Below are positions 47,696 through 59,250 of a stretch of DNA of 64,000 nt, one piece after another. Source of the stretch: Nageia nagi (taxonomy: Eukaryota > Pinophyta); contig JBITNC010000001.1 of NCBI GenBank assembly GCA_050084985.1, positions 24,180,001 to 24,244,000 of the forward strand, written 5' to 3'. Every line of letters starts with the position of its first letter. The stretch's first letter is position 1. The notes under the pieces were generated by a model. That model was not told the origin of the DNA and did no database searches. It saw only the letters and a list, made by a program, of their open reading frames with translations. The position numbers and the translations under genes are program-made.

Positions 47696-48350
47696 ATGGA
47701 AGCCAAATCTACAGGCAGAGTCAAGAAGATAGACATCGGAAAGAAAATATTTTAGAAATTGCTCCATGAATTTAAGGAAAGAAAATTTCCTAAAGAAGAA
47801 AGAGAGAAGCTCTTTTGGTATCTTGGTGAAATACATGACGAAAGGATGAAAAAGAAGACGGGTGAGATGTGGGAACCCAGATCTACGCCACCACATAAAA
47901 CCCCACCTAGAATTGAAGTTTTGCTCCAGATCTACCAAGGGACCTCCAAAGAACTTTAGAGAGACATCAATTTTCAATTGTACCAATATCCTTTGGGGTA
48001 TGGAGTTGCGGAAAGAAGGAAGCCCAACGTTGGAGGGGAGGAGCTTGCAAAACCCCAAATGTCCAGATCTAGGGCCCCCTTGTGCATCAAGGAAGCGGCT
48101 ACTCCGTTGGATCTAAAGAAGAAGGGCGAAAGGAAGTTTGCGCTAAGAGCAAAAGTGGCATGTAGCGGGCTTGAGGCAACCATGCAAATAGTTTCGACTA
48201 AGAAGATGAGCACCATTGTCTGGAAGGAGGACATAGTGGGGTTGTGTCTTCACCCTAGCCAAGGGAGACCCTACGTCACATGACCAAGAGGAGAAACCAC
48301 AGCCCAAAGAGATCTAAAGCATTCTAGATAAGCATAATGATGTTTTTGGA
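47696..48350 (+). pseudogene. Gypsy leader/gag remnant
   Basis: From an ATG at 47696 (MEAKSTGRVKKIDIGKKIF), open in pieces to about 48281 with stops. It is basic and contains KERKFPKEEREKLFWYLGEI. No zinc knuckle or protease is seen, and it passes directly into RT sequence, so the 3' end of gag and the protease are deleted. Confidence 0.6.
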
Positions 48351-49680
48351 AAAATGTCAAGAAGGTTGCCACCCTCACGAGGATTTGAGCATATCATAGA
48401 GTTGGAGCAAGGAGCAAAACCCATCATGATTACACTATACCGGCACCTCAAGATCTACAAGGATGAGATTGAGAATACCATCAAGGAGATACTTGACATT
48501 TCATTCGGACAAGCTCTAGTCCCTTTGCTTCTTCGATTGTATTGGTCAAAAAGAAGGATGGAACCATGAGGATGTGCATTGATTACCAGATGCTCAACAA
48601 GAAGACCATCAAAAATAAGTATCCTATTTCTAGAGTAGATCTTATTGATGAATTGCATGGTGCTAAATATTTCTCTAAGATTGATTTACAGTCTAAGTAT
48701 CATCAAATAAGAATGAAAGAGGAGGGTATTCACAAAACAACATTTAGATGCCACTATGGGCATTTTTAGTTTCTAGTTATGCCATTTGGATTGACTAATG
48801 AACCAACTACTTTTCAATCAGCAATGAATCAGTTTTTCAAGGAGCAATTAAGGAGATTTGTGTTGGTTTTCTTTGATGATATATTGGTTTACACCAAAAC
48901 GTGGGAGAAACACCTCCAACACTTGGACATTATTTTGAGTATTTTGCAAGATCAGAAATTCTATGTTAAAAAATCCAAATGTGAATTTGGAATGACTGAA
49001 ATATTGTATTTACAACATGTGATCAACGATGGGGCACTAAGGGTTGATGAGCAAAAAATTGCAGCGATTCAGGACTGGCCGATACCCACCATCTTGATGC
49101 AATTAAGGGGATTTTTGGAGCTATGTAACTACTATAAAGGTTTATCCATATCTTCTCACACTTGGCTGCCTCTTTGACACATTAACAAATAAGGATGCAT
49201 TCATTTGGGGTGAAGGTGCTCAAATGACTTTGAAACTCTCAAAAAGGTTATGTGCTCTTATCCATACTTAGCTATTATTGATTTTTCAATTCCATTTACT
49301 GTTGAGTGTGATGCATCTAAGCTTGGCATAGGAGTTGTCCTTATGCAAAAAGGGCACCCAATAGCATTTAAGAGTAAGAAACTTACCAATGCAGAACAAA
49401 ATTTTAGTGTGTATGACAAGGAAATGCTGGCCATTATACATGTGTTGGAGAGATTTAGATAATATATTGTTTGTAGACCCTTTGTGATCAAAACGGATCA
49501 TAATAGTTTGAAATATTTCTTCAGCCAATCAGATTTGAGTGAGAAACAACAAACATGAGTAAGCAAACTTCAATCCTTTGATTTCGAAATTCAGTATATT
49601 AAAGGAAAAAATAATAAAGTTGTTGATACATTATCTAGAAATCCTTCTTTCTACTCTCTCTTTTCTATTTCTGGTTACTG
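48351..49680 (+). pseudogene. Gypsy reverse transcriptase and RNase H, decayed
   Basis: Ty3/gypsy RT blocks in order: [81 protein letters not shown] and VLVFFDDILVYTKTWEKH (catalytic DD). RNase H follows: FTVECDASKLGIGVVLMQ, FSVYDKEMLAIIHVLERF, FVIKTDHNSLKYF, YIKGKNNKVVDTLSR. There are frame changes at about 48540, 49170 and 49460 and a stop between GHF and FLVMPFG. Integrase and 3' LTR are absent; the sequence switches to element C near 49690. Confidence 0.88.
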
Positions 49681-49829
49681 GAAAATGAATATTTTTGAGG
49701 ACCCTCAAAATAAAAGAACAATGCATGGAAGTAATATTTGTCTGAGGGAATGTATGCATTTTGGTCTAGCTTTAGGAAACATGTTAAATCGGCACATTCA
49801 TGGTCAAGTCATGTCAGAAGTGTGCATTT

Positions 49830-50273
49830 CTCCCCAGTCGCATGTTTTGAGGGATGTGCTTTTGCACACCTCCCAAATGGTGCGACCGGCCTCATGCTGC
49901 ATTTTCATACTCCACTTGAATTTTCAGTCTTAAAATTGCACCTTTAGGGTCTCTCATGCTGCAAAAGTTCGTCTCTCCCTCATTTCATTTTGTGTTCAAG
50001 GTCATTTTGGTCGAAATTCAAGCCATAAAAAACGTGTTTTCAGCCTATCGCATGCTTTCAAGTGAGTGTTTTTGCATCAACCCAAATGGTGCGAACAAGT
50101 TGGAGCCTTTCATACTTAGCATTTTTTTGGAAAACCGGGTTGCATGCTTTCAAGTGAGTGCTTTTCCACCCAACCAAATCCATGCGACCAAGGACGAAGT
50201 GATTTATACTTAGTTTTTTTCAGAACCAACAAGGCCTGTCGCATGTTTTCAAGTGAGTGCTTTTACACCCATC
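49830..50273 (+). repeat. Element C leader, left part, hairpin repeats
   Basis: Four units GTCGCATG(C/T)TTTCAAGTGAGTGCTTTT(G/C)CACCC..ATGCGACC at about 49840, 50040, 50142 and 50234. The last is split by the nested LTR and resumes at 54180. Confidence 0.75.
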
Positions 50274-51779
50274 TATTGGGAAAGAAACATTTCCTCATAC
50301 TCGACGATCGCCCATACGATCAAGATGGGAAAGTGACCCAACATGTAGGTGAGAACGAGTTACTGAACTTCTCTTGTAAGGACTGATACCCCAAGGTTTC
50401 TATCGAAAAGCTCGTGTTGTTAATACAAGCTTTAAATTGTAGGTCTTGTTTGGGAATCAGCTGAGTGGTGTAGTAGAGGTTATAATTGTTAACTCACATT
50501 TTTTGTAGGGATTGAGATGCGTAATCTTACAATAGTTCGAAAGTTGCCATAAGTTTTAAAGAAAGTGTAAAATAAAGAAAAGAAAAAGTGAGAATGAGGT
50601 CGAATACTGGCTAGATTTCAAGGAGGTAATCACAATGCAGCATTGTTTAAATATTCTTTCTCCCATATCGGTTAAGAAATCTTGTTCAATTCAATCAAGT
50701 CCTTGAAATGAATTAATATTCTCCAATCATTCCAAAGATGAGCAAGAAGTGGAACTGATTGTCGGTACTCTGTGAATAGGGCCAATGCAACCAAGTGGAC
50801 TAAGCATGAGTGAAGATGGATAGTTTTGAACAAAATATCTAGGAAGATGTCTTAAAAGAAGGTCAATTCAAAATACTAAGCATTTAACAAGCAAGTGATG
50901 AATTAGCAACAATTCAAACATTTTGGAAAGTTTACAACAAATTCTCTTAAAATTCGATAGTTTTCAAAGAGAAGGCACGAAAATATTTGAATTACAAAAA
51001 TTGTCCTTAAAAGATCAATCCACCACTCCCATAGATGAAAACACACTTTGAATCAACTTGTAGCCATTTGTATTATGTTTGCAAAAGAGTTTTGCACAAG
51101 TACATCAATTTGCTTCTCAATTGTAAAAAATTTCAATTTTGAAAAAAATTGGAAATTTCATGGACTACAACATTCTGCCTCAAAATGTGACACCCTATGG
51201 TCTATTTATAGACTTTTTAGGTCAAAACTTAAGGGTGTTGCCTTAGTTCTTAAAAAAGCTTTAAAATGCTAATTTGAATGCTAAATTGAGATTACAATAT
51301 CGTTTTAGTGGGAAACAGTCTCATCCCACGAAAATATGCTAAAAATAAAATATTTACAAAAATTGATGTCCTTTGGCATGCATTTCAAGACATCTTGCAT
51401 CAATTTGTCAAAAATTGGAGTTTCAAATCCTCGTTGTGGATCCTTCTGACGGTCTTTTGAACTCCTTCCTTCTTTGAATTTGGATTTGCCCGTAATGTGA
51501 TCATTGTGGCAAATTTTCAATGGATTCTAAGAGAATTTTTCGAAAAAGTGGATTTTTTTTTCTATTTTTCAAAAAAAGATAAGGGGGGTTCAAAATTTGG
51601 AAAATTTAAAAAAAGTGGATTTGAGCTTATGGATGGATGGAAGATGGGATTACAAGGTACTAAACCAATTTTGAGAGGTTTTGGAGCTTTTTAGGAGGTT
51701 TTATGAAGGATTTGAGATTTTGGAAATTTTTTCCATTTTCATGTCTATGGATTTCATTTGGTAGAAAAAAGTGAAATTT

Positions 51780-52880
51780 CCATAGGAATAAAAAATGCCT
51801 CCTAACTTTTTGAGCCTTTTAACTTGCTCAAATTCAAAAATTTCAAAGTTTAAAGTTGCTTAGAATACCATTTTCCATGTAATGAAGGCAAAATTTTCGA
51901 TTTTTGAGTAAAATTTGATACTCTCTCTCAAGGTAGGCGCTAGTTTTCACTTGTATGGATTTCCATTGGCATGAAAACTTGCTCCTCACTTTTAGGTGCC
52001 TTAATTGTGCTCAAAATTGAAAATTTGAAGTATTAAATGTGTTCAAAATAGCATTTTCCTTGTAATGAAGTGCTCAAACATGAATTTTGATCAAAATTTG
52101 TCAATTCTCCCCAACTTAGGTGCTAGTTTTCAGACCTATGCATCTTCAATGACATTAAAATTTGCACCTACATATTTGTGCCCCCAAACTTGCTCAAAAA
52201 TGAAAATTTGCAAGTTTATGTGCTTAAAATGGGGTCTTTTATCCATTTATGCCTTCAAATATGGTTTTTGATCAAAAATCCATCTTTCTCCTTGACTTAG
52301 GCGCCAAAAAACACTTCCTTGGCATTCCATTGACATGAAAACATGCACCTATACTTTTGAGGCATTTCCCTCGCTCAAAAGTGAAGTTTTGTAGACCTAA
52401 ACCTTCTTGAAATGCCCTTTTCCTTGCTTACAAATCTTCAAACTTGAGTTTTGGACAAAATTTATCTTTTTTCCTCATGCTAGGCACCAAAATTCATCCC
52501 ATTGGATTTCCATAGCCTTGCAAACCTGCGCCTAGCCTTTAGGGTGCTTAAAAGTGCTCAAAATTGATTTTTACCCAAATGTGTTCAAAATGCCAAATTT
52601 CACCTAATGGACACCCCAAACTTGATTTTTGATGAAACTTTGTCGAAGTTTTCATTTTAGGCGCCATTTTTCACTCCATTGGATTTGGAAAAATATGGAA
52701 AACTGCACCTAGGAATTTGAGCCATCAAACTTGCTCAAAATTGAAAATTTGCAAGTTTAAATGTGCTAGAAATGCCATTTTTGACCCAATGAGCACCTTA
52801 GGATTGATTTTTGTTGAGTTTTGCACTTATCTCTTCAAGTTAGGCATCAAAAATCACTCCATTGGATTTCATTGAAATAC
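51780..52880 (-). repeat. ~180-bp tandem repeats in LTR, about 6 units
   Basis: Reverse-orientation units with TTAGGCGCC..CCATTGGATTTCCAT and TTGCTCAAAA, spaced about 180 bp. Confidence 0.7.
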
Positions 52881-53528
52881 TCAAATTCTGTTCTTGGGCA
52901 CACCTTGTGCATTTCGGACCCAAATCTGCTATTTTCGAGCTTGAACCTGACCAAATCCACACTTTTCGTCATTTTCGAGCTCAAACTGTGCAATTTCGAT
53001 GATTCCCAGCATTTCCAAGCTTAAACTCTAAAAAATGATCATTTCCGACATTTACAGTCAAAATCAAGCTTAATCTCTTAAAAACAATCATTTTCGGCAT
53101 TTACAGCACTTCAGAGCTCAAACTTTACATTTCCAACCATTTCCAGTCAAAACCGAACATTTATGTGCATTCTCGGCCAAAATTGCTCTTTTCAAGCATT
53201 TCTAAGCATTTTGGGCTCAACTTTACATTTTGACCATTTCCAAGCTTTTCAGGTCCAAACTGTGCAAAAACACACATTCTTGCCTTGTTGACCACTTCCA
53301 GGCTCAAAATTGACAAAAATGCACATTTTCTATCATACTTGCTTTTTTCGGCTTTTCGGAGTCAAATTGACAAAAAGGCTTATTTTTGTCATCTTAGCCA
53401 TATTCACTGCACCCGAACTCAAAATTGACAAAAACACTCATTTTTGTCACCTGGACACCTTTGTGCATGAATTCTGCAAAAACGCACCTTTTTGTCACCT
53501 TTGGCATTTGTGAGCTCAAACTCTGCAA

Positions 53529-53884
53529 CATAGTTGTAAAAATCAAATCAGAATCAGATAAAAATGGAATTGGCCAAGCAAACAATCCGATTCGAATCGG
53601 ATCCAATTTTTTTCAAATAAGTGTTTATCCGATTTTTTCCGATTCCAATTCCGATTTTTAGACAAAAAAATTGCAATTTTTTTGAAAAAAATCAGCATTG
53701 AATCGGCCGATGATTTTTTGCCGATTTTATCCGATTTTTTGAGATTTAGCTAAAACCGAAGAAGTTTCTTCATTTTTTCTCATGCCGATTTTATCACCTT
53801 TTTTGCCAATTTTGTCCTATTTTTTAAAAAATCATAATCCATCAACCAAACAATTTTGATCTGATTCCGATTTTTCTAACTATG
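53529..53884. mobile_element. hAT-like MITE, 356 bp, TSD CTCTGCAA
   Basis: Imperfect 16-bp terminal inverted repeats (CATAGTTGTAAAAATC at the left; the right end GATTTTTCTAACTATG is its near reverse complement). A perfect 8-bp target duplication CTCTGCAA at 53521-53528 and 53885-53892 is the hAT hallmark. The interior is rich in CCGATTTT and GATTCCGATT motifs and has no ORF. The other family-A LTRs lack it, so it inserted after this LTR did. Confidence 0.88.
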
Positions 53885-54179
53885 CTCTGCAAAACCGACC
53901 CCATGTGTATTGACTGCACTCTAGACCCAAAATCCATGCTTTGATGTTGTCTCTTAGATCCTGGCTCTTTGACTGCAAAATTGGTGACTGGATACTCTTA
54001 TACTCTTCAGGGTTTTCGTCGCAAGATCTCCTTGAATCACTCCTTTATATCATGTTTGCACTCTTCAGAATGAACAATCCGTTGCCAAAAGCCCATCTCA
54101 AGGCAATGTACCTCATTGCCTATGCAAAAATAGGGTCCCCAAAATCTTGTATTTTGGGGTGTGTTGTGCGGGCACAACA

Positions 54180-55412
54180 CCATCCAAATCCATGCAATTA
54201 GGAGAAAAGAAGGGGGGCTTTGCCATTTTTGAGGCAATCAAGGCTAGTCGCATGTTTTCAAGTGAGTGCTTTTGCACCCAACTCAAACCGTGCGACCAGA
54301 TTCATGAGGTGAAAATTGGCTAAGTGTTGGGTTAAAATTGTTGCCAAGTGGAAACACATGCATTCGACCCCCTCTTGCACCTATCATGTGATGACACCTG
54401 TCCTACCCGAAAGGCTATAAAAGGAAAGTCACCCTCAGTCATTTTGTTTGCAAAATTGTCTAGAGCATTGCGTGGAGCCAAGGGAGAAAAAGCACGTCCT
54501 CCAAAACGTGCAACCTATGTCAGACCTGCATTTTTTAAGTCATTTTTGGAATTTTTGGTCTCAAGAGGTGTGTCAGACTCTAGGCGCAAGGATTGAGGTG
54601 CATGCTGTTACACCGTTTCAAAATGGTGCGACCAGGGATTGAGCTTCAATGTTGACTTGAAATTTGACTAAGTCCCAAGAACCTAGTCGCATGCTTCTTA
54701 ACCTATGCTTTCGCACCCTTTTAAAACCATGCACCCCCGTTTTGGCTCCACCATTTGACCCCTAGCTTGACCAACCCAGAGGTGACACGTGGCAGCATAG
54801 AAGGCTATAAATATCACGCCACGCCTTAGTCATTTCTACCACTTCATCTCAAATTTTTCACCCTTTCCCTAGTCGCACCATTTCCAGTGCATGCTTTTGC
54901 ACTCATCTAAAATAGTGCACTAGGGAGAAATAAGGAATATAAAGGGACATTGTGCATCCAGATAGCTTGTTTTGGGCTAAGGCATTCAATGAAATCCCCA
55001 AGCTCATGATGCATGCCTTTTGACACATGCTTTTGCACTCATCTAGATCCATGCCCCCAAGTGTGAGGTGAAGAATTATGTTCTGAAATTTGACTAAGTG
55101 ACCCAATGCCCAATTGCATTTTTTTCAAGTAGTGCTCAAGCACCCATCCAAAACCATGCGCCCAAGATTGCAAGGTGAAATTGGTCAAATGTGAGACACC
55201 AGGAATTGGGAGGAGAAGAGGACAAGAGGCAAGCATGCACTCTGCCATGCATTCACCCTCCATGCATCTCATTTAAAAAGAGGGGGCAGCTTTCATTCAG
55301 GGTGTTGGACGTCCTACAGCCCAAGTCTGCACGTTTGGTTCTGCCTTGCTGCATCCTTCACAACATCCAAATTTGTCCCTAGGTTCTCTTGGGGCATCCT
55401 TGGCATTCTAAC
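54180..55412 (+). repeat. Element C leader, right part, hairpin repeats
   Basis: Further units at about 54246, 54583, 54684, 54870, 55005 and 55112 with GTCGCATG..TGCTTTTGCACCC..(C/G)(A/G)TGCGACC. It ends at the ATG at 55413. Confidence 0.7.
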
Positions 55413-56924
55413 ATGGCTTCCAATATCAGACCACCTCCATCAAGGGCCAGGAAAATTCAAGGGTAGCTATTTGAGAGATAACCAAGAACCAGATGGCTCC
55501 GCTTTCGAAAAAGAGCCTGAATGAATTTCAAGAAAGAGAGAGAGAGACCAAAGCTCCCTAAAGCCAAATTTAAGGGGAGATACACCTTTGTTGGTGATAC
55601 AAACTGGGGAAACTTGGACCCCATCCAGACTTTAGCCACCACAGCCTCCATCAATAAGGACTCATTAGAAGAGCTCATCCACACATGTGGCTTGTTCAAC
55701 ACCACTATGATGCCTTTTGCAGTACCTTTTCTTGACTTATGCTATCGGGTATCCAAGAAATGTGAATATGACAAGAGTCCTACGGGACACAAAGGGAAAT
55801 GTGATCATGGACTTCTCCCTTGCTAGCATTGAAGCAGCCTTTGACTGAAAAGATATGAAGATGATTACACTTTGGCATACTCTGAAGAATTCCATGATTC
55901 CACAGCTCGACCTGGGGACTACATTCGGCCCTGGTTACTGGAAGTTTACCAAAATCTTCAAGGATAGAGGTTGATCAGTGCTCGCAGAGAGGAGTTCTTA
56001 CCTGTTGTAGCCAAGTTGATCACTCTCTTGTCAAGGGTTACTAGGCAAGAGAATAATACTAAGTATAAAAGGGAGTTCACAGACTTCATTGCAGTCATCA
56101 ATTGAGGGAGAGCTATCCGATGGGCTAGGGTAATTAGTGATGCCCTATGCCATCAGTTAGCTTATTTTGGCTCCTCGAAGAGATTCTACATGAACTCCTA
56201 TCTTGTGTAAGAAAGATATTTAGGACGAAAGAGTGCTCCCGTGTGGCGAGCTTAACCAAAGTGATGGTACCAGAACAAGTTTCAGTATTTCTATGAGAGA
56301 ACTGACCAGTGGGAGTATGATATCTACAAAGATAACAAAGGGGAGTCCATGGTAAAGAGGATTTTTGATGCAACTGTCCAAGCTATCAGTGTACATGCAG
56401 ATTTCTTCCTACAAAATGTTGACCATATATTCATCAGAGTCTATGGCTCAGAGGAGCGACCCCTACTCTTGCCAAGATATGCCAGTGATAGGCTTATCCT
56501 CATGGAGTTTGCCAGGCAGCTCTTGTTCCTAAAAGAGAAAGTCTAGAAGAAGAACGCGACCATTAACTTGACTATTTCAATAGCAAGATATGTGTGTCAG
56601 ATGTGGGTTGAGGCAACCAACATGAAGAAGGAGCTACAGCAATACGCCTTTTCCAAGGAGGCAGCTGCAAGAAACAATGATCCTAGGGGCATAATTGCAT
56701 GTTTCTATAGCACTGCATTCCACAAACCGATTGTGTTTTTGCATAAGTCTTTGGGGAGTGTGGAGAAGTACCGAAACGTGCAGGATGAAAAGAAGATTGC
56801 AAATATAGATGCTCTTCTAAATAAGAAAAAGGTTCCCCTTCGAGCAGAAAAACCACCTCAAAGACCCCAAACGACTAAGCCTAGATCTAAGGAGATCCCT
56901 CTCAGGATCAGGTCATCTCCTTCC
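55413..56924 (+). pseudogene. LTR-unit protein, N-terminal half (copy C)
   Basis: Starts MASNIRPPPSRARKIQG at 55413 with an early stop. It then reads FKGRYTFVGDTNWGNLDPI, TCGLFNTTMMPFAVPF, a frame break near 55830, YSEEFHDSTARPGDY, then VKRIFDATVQAISVHADFF, RVYGSEERPLLLPRY and CQMWVEATNMKKELQQYAF. The MWVEAT..ELQQY block is also in copy D. The coding region is cut at 56924 by a nested LTR with a CTTCC duplication and continues at 60718. Confidence 0.78.
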
Positions 56925-57289
56925 TGTTGTGCCCAGCACAATGCACCCCAAAATACAAGATTTTGGAGACCCTATTTTTGCAAAGGCAATGAGGTGTATT
57001 GCCTTGAGATTGGCTTTTGGCAACGGATAGATCATTCTGAAGAGTGCAACCATGATATCAGAGAGCGATTCAAGGAGATCTTACGACGAAGACCCTGAAG
57101 AGTATCAGAGTATCCAGTCACCAGTTTTGGAGCCAAGGAGCCAGGATCTGAGAGAGAGTATCAGAGCATGGATTTTTGGTCTAGAGTGCAGTTAGTAGAT
57201 ATGGATCATTTTAACACCCTTTCAACTCACAAGTGCCAAGTATGACGAAAATGAACATTTTTGCAGAGTTCAAGTCTGAGAGCAGTGGT

Positions 57290-57790
57290 TGTAGCTAAGA
57301 TAACAAAAACAAGTGTTTTTGTCAATTATGGGCTCGGAAAGCTCAAAAATGGTCAATATCACGAAAAGGCGCATTTTGGTCGATTTTAAGCCCGGAGGTG
57401 GTCAGTACAATAAAGATGTGCATTTTTGCATTGTTTGAGCCCAGAAAACTCAGAAATGGTTAAAAATGCAAAGTTGAGCTCAAAATGGCCAAAAATGCTC
57501 GAAAATGTTGAAAATGATCGTTTTTCACACTTAAGGCCCAAAAATGCCAAAAATGGGTGGAAATGGATACTTTAACCTGGAAGTGGCGAAAATGCGCGAA
57601 AATGGATACTTTAAGCTTGGAAGTGCTGAAAATGACGGAAAATGACAAGTTTGAGCTCATAAAGGTGGAAATCATTGAAAATGCAGAGTTTGAGCTCAAA
57701 AACGTCGAAAATGGCCGAAAATGCACAGATTGAGTTTAGGATGGCCCGGAAATGCGAGTTTGAGTACCCCTAGCCCCAGGTACATTTTCC
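57290..57790 (+). repeat. ~40-bp tandem repeats in LTR
   Basis: Five clear consecutive units of 39-40 bp near 57520-57720, each beginning CTTTAAGC or GTTTGAGCTC and containing GAAAATG twice. Confidence 0.8.
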
Positions 57791-57949
57791 CAAGGTATTG
57801 AAAACCCAAACGAGGGGAAAATGGTGCATGTTTTTCAAAGATAAATGCAAATGGTGTCGGATTTCAAGTCCAAGAGCTTCATTGGAGAGATAAGATGAAT
57901 TCTATCACAATTAAAACCTAAAATTTTTCATTTTGACCAAGTCTAAGGC

Positions 57950-59250
57950 ACTCAAATCCTAGACGCAATTTTTTAAGCCTAAGGAAAAACCATAGAGATG
58001 ATTTTTAGCGCCTAGATGGTGAAGGAAATGTGGAAATGCATCGAAATTCAAATGTGAATGCATAGATGGATGGAAGAGGTGATTTCAAGGTACTTTAGGT
58101 CTTCATTTTTTCGAGTTTGAGCAAGTTTAGACCCTCAAATTCCTAAGCGCAAGTTTCCAAATGATTCCAAATCCAATGGGATGAATTTTGGCATCTAGAT
58201 TGACAAGATGAAGTGTTTTTTGCTCAAAAAACATGTTTAGATGCTTGGGAACAAGGAAGAGACAATTCTAAGCACATTTAATACTCAAAATTTTCGATTT
58301 TGAGCATCCTAAATGCTAGGCGCAGGTTTGCAAAGCTATGGAAATCCAATGGGATGAATTTTGATGCCTAGCATGAGAAAAAAAGATAAATTTTGAGCCA
58401 AACTCAAGTTTGAAGGTTTGAGAGCAAGGAAGAGGGCATTCCAAGGCACTTTAGGTCTACAAAATTTCATTTTTGAACAAGGGAAATGCCCCAAAAGGTT
58501 AGGCGCATATTTTCATGCTAATGGAATTCCAATCAAGTGAATTTTGGCAACTAAGTCAAGGAGGGAGATAGATTTTTGATCAAAAACCAAACTTGAAGGC
58601 ATAAATGGATGAAAGATCCCATTTCAAGCACATTTAAACTTGCAAATTTTCATTTTTGAGCAAGTTTGGGGGCACAAATATCTAGGCGCAGGTATGCAGC
58701 TGATTGAAGATCCATAGAACTGAATTTTGATACCTAGGTTGAAAAAATTTGACAAATTTCACTCAAAAATCAAGTTGGACTCTTTCATTGCATAGAAAAA
58801 GGCATTTCTAGCACATTTAACACTTGAAAATTTTGATTTTAGGCCATGGAAACCCTCAAAAAAGAAGGCATAGATTTTCATGCTATGGGGAATCCATAGG
58901 CTTGAAAATTGGCACCTAACATGGGAGAATGTGAAGATTTTGGCCAAAAATCAAAATTTTTGACATATTTGCAAGGAAAATGCCATTTTGAACACATTTA
59001 ATACTTCAAATTTTCAATTTTGAGCAACTTAAAAGCACCAAAAAGCTAGGCGCAGTTTTCAGTGTATGGAATCCCAATTAGATGAAAACTAGCGCCTAAC
59101 ATGAAGAGGAACATCAAATTTTGCTCAAAACTCGAAAAATTTTGCCTCAATTGCATCTAAAATGACATTATAAGCACCTTTAAACTTTGGATTTTTTGAA
59201 TTTGAGCAAGTTAAAGGGCTCAAAAATCTAGAAGGCATTTCTCATTCCTA
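57950..59250 (+). repeat. ~180-bp tandem repeats in LTR, about 8 units
   Basis: The core CTAGGCGCAGGTTT..GGAAATCCAATGGGATGAATTTTG recurs near 57960, 58143, 58318, 58500, 58683, 58868, 59048 and 59230 (spacing 175-185 bp). Each unit also contains TTTGAGCAAG and GCACATTTAA. Confidence 0.8.

Larger units (their letters stand above)
50274..54179 (-). mobile_element. Family-A solo LTR nested in element C leader, 3906 bp, TSD CCATC
   Basis: Minus-strand unit starting with the perfect palindrome TGTTGTGCCCGCACAACA at 54179 and ending TTCCCAATA at 50274 (terminal CA mutated to TA). CCATC duplications lie at 50269-50273 and 54180-54184. Internally ~40-bp repeats lie at 53540-52890 and ~180-bp repeats at 52880-51780. 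It carries a nested MITE at 53529-53884. Confidence 0.92.

Noticed and set aside
47278-48283. Overlapping frames around the gypsy leader as separate genes
   Set aside because: They fall in the LTR, primer site and gag remnant of the gypsy element.
57950-59250. CRISPR-like array
   Set aside because: Units are ~180 bp, diverged and directly tandem without short constant repeats; this is nuclear plant DNA.
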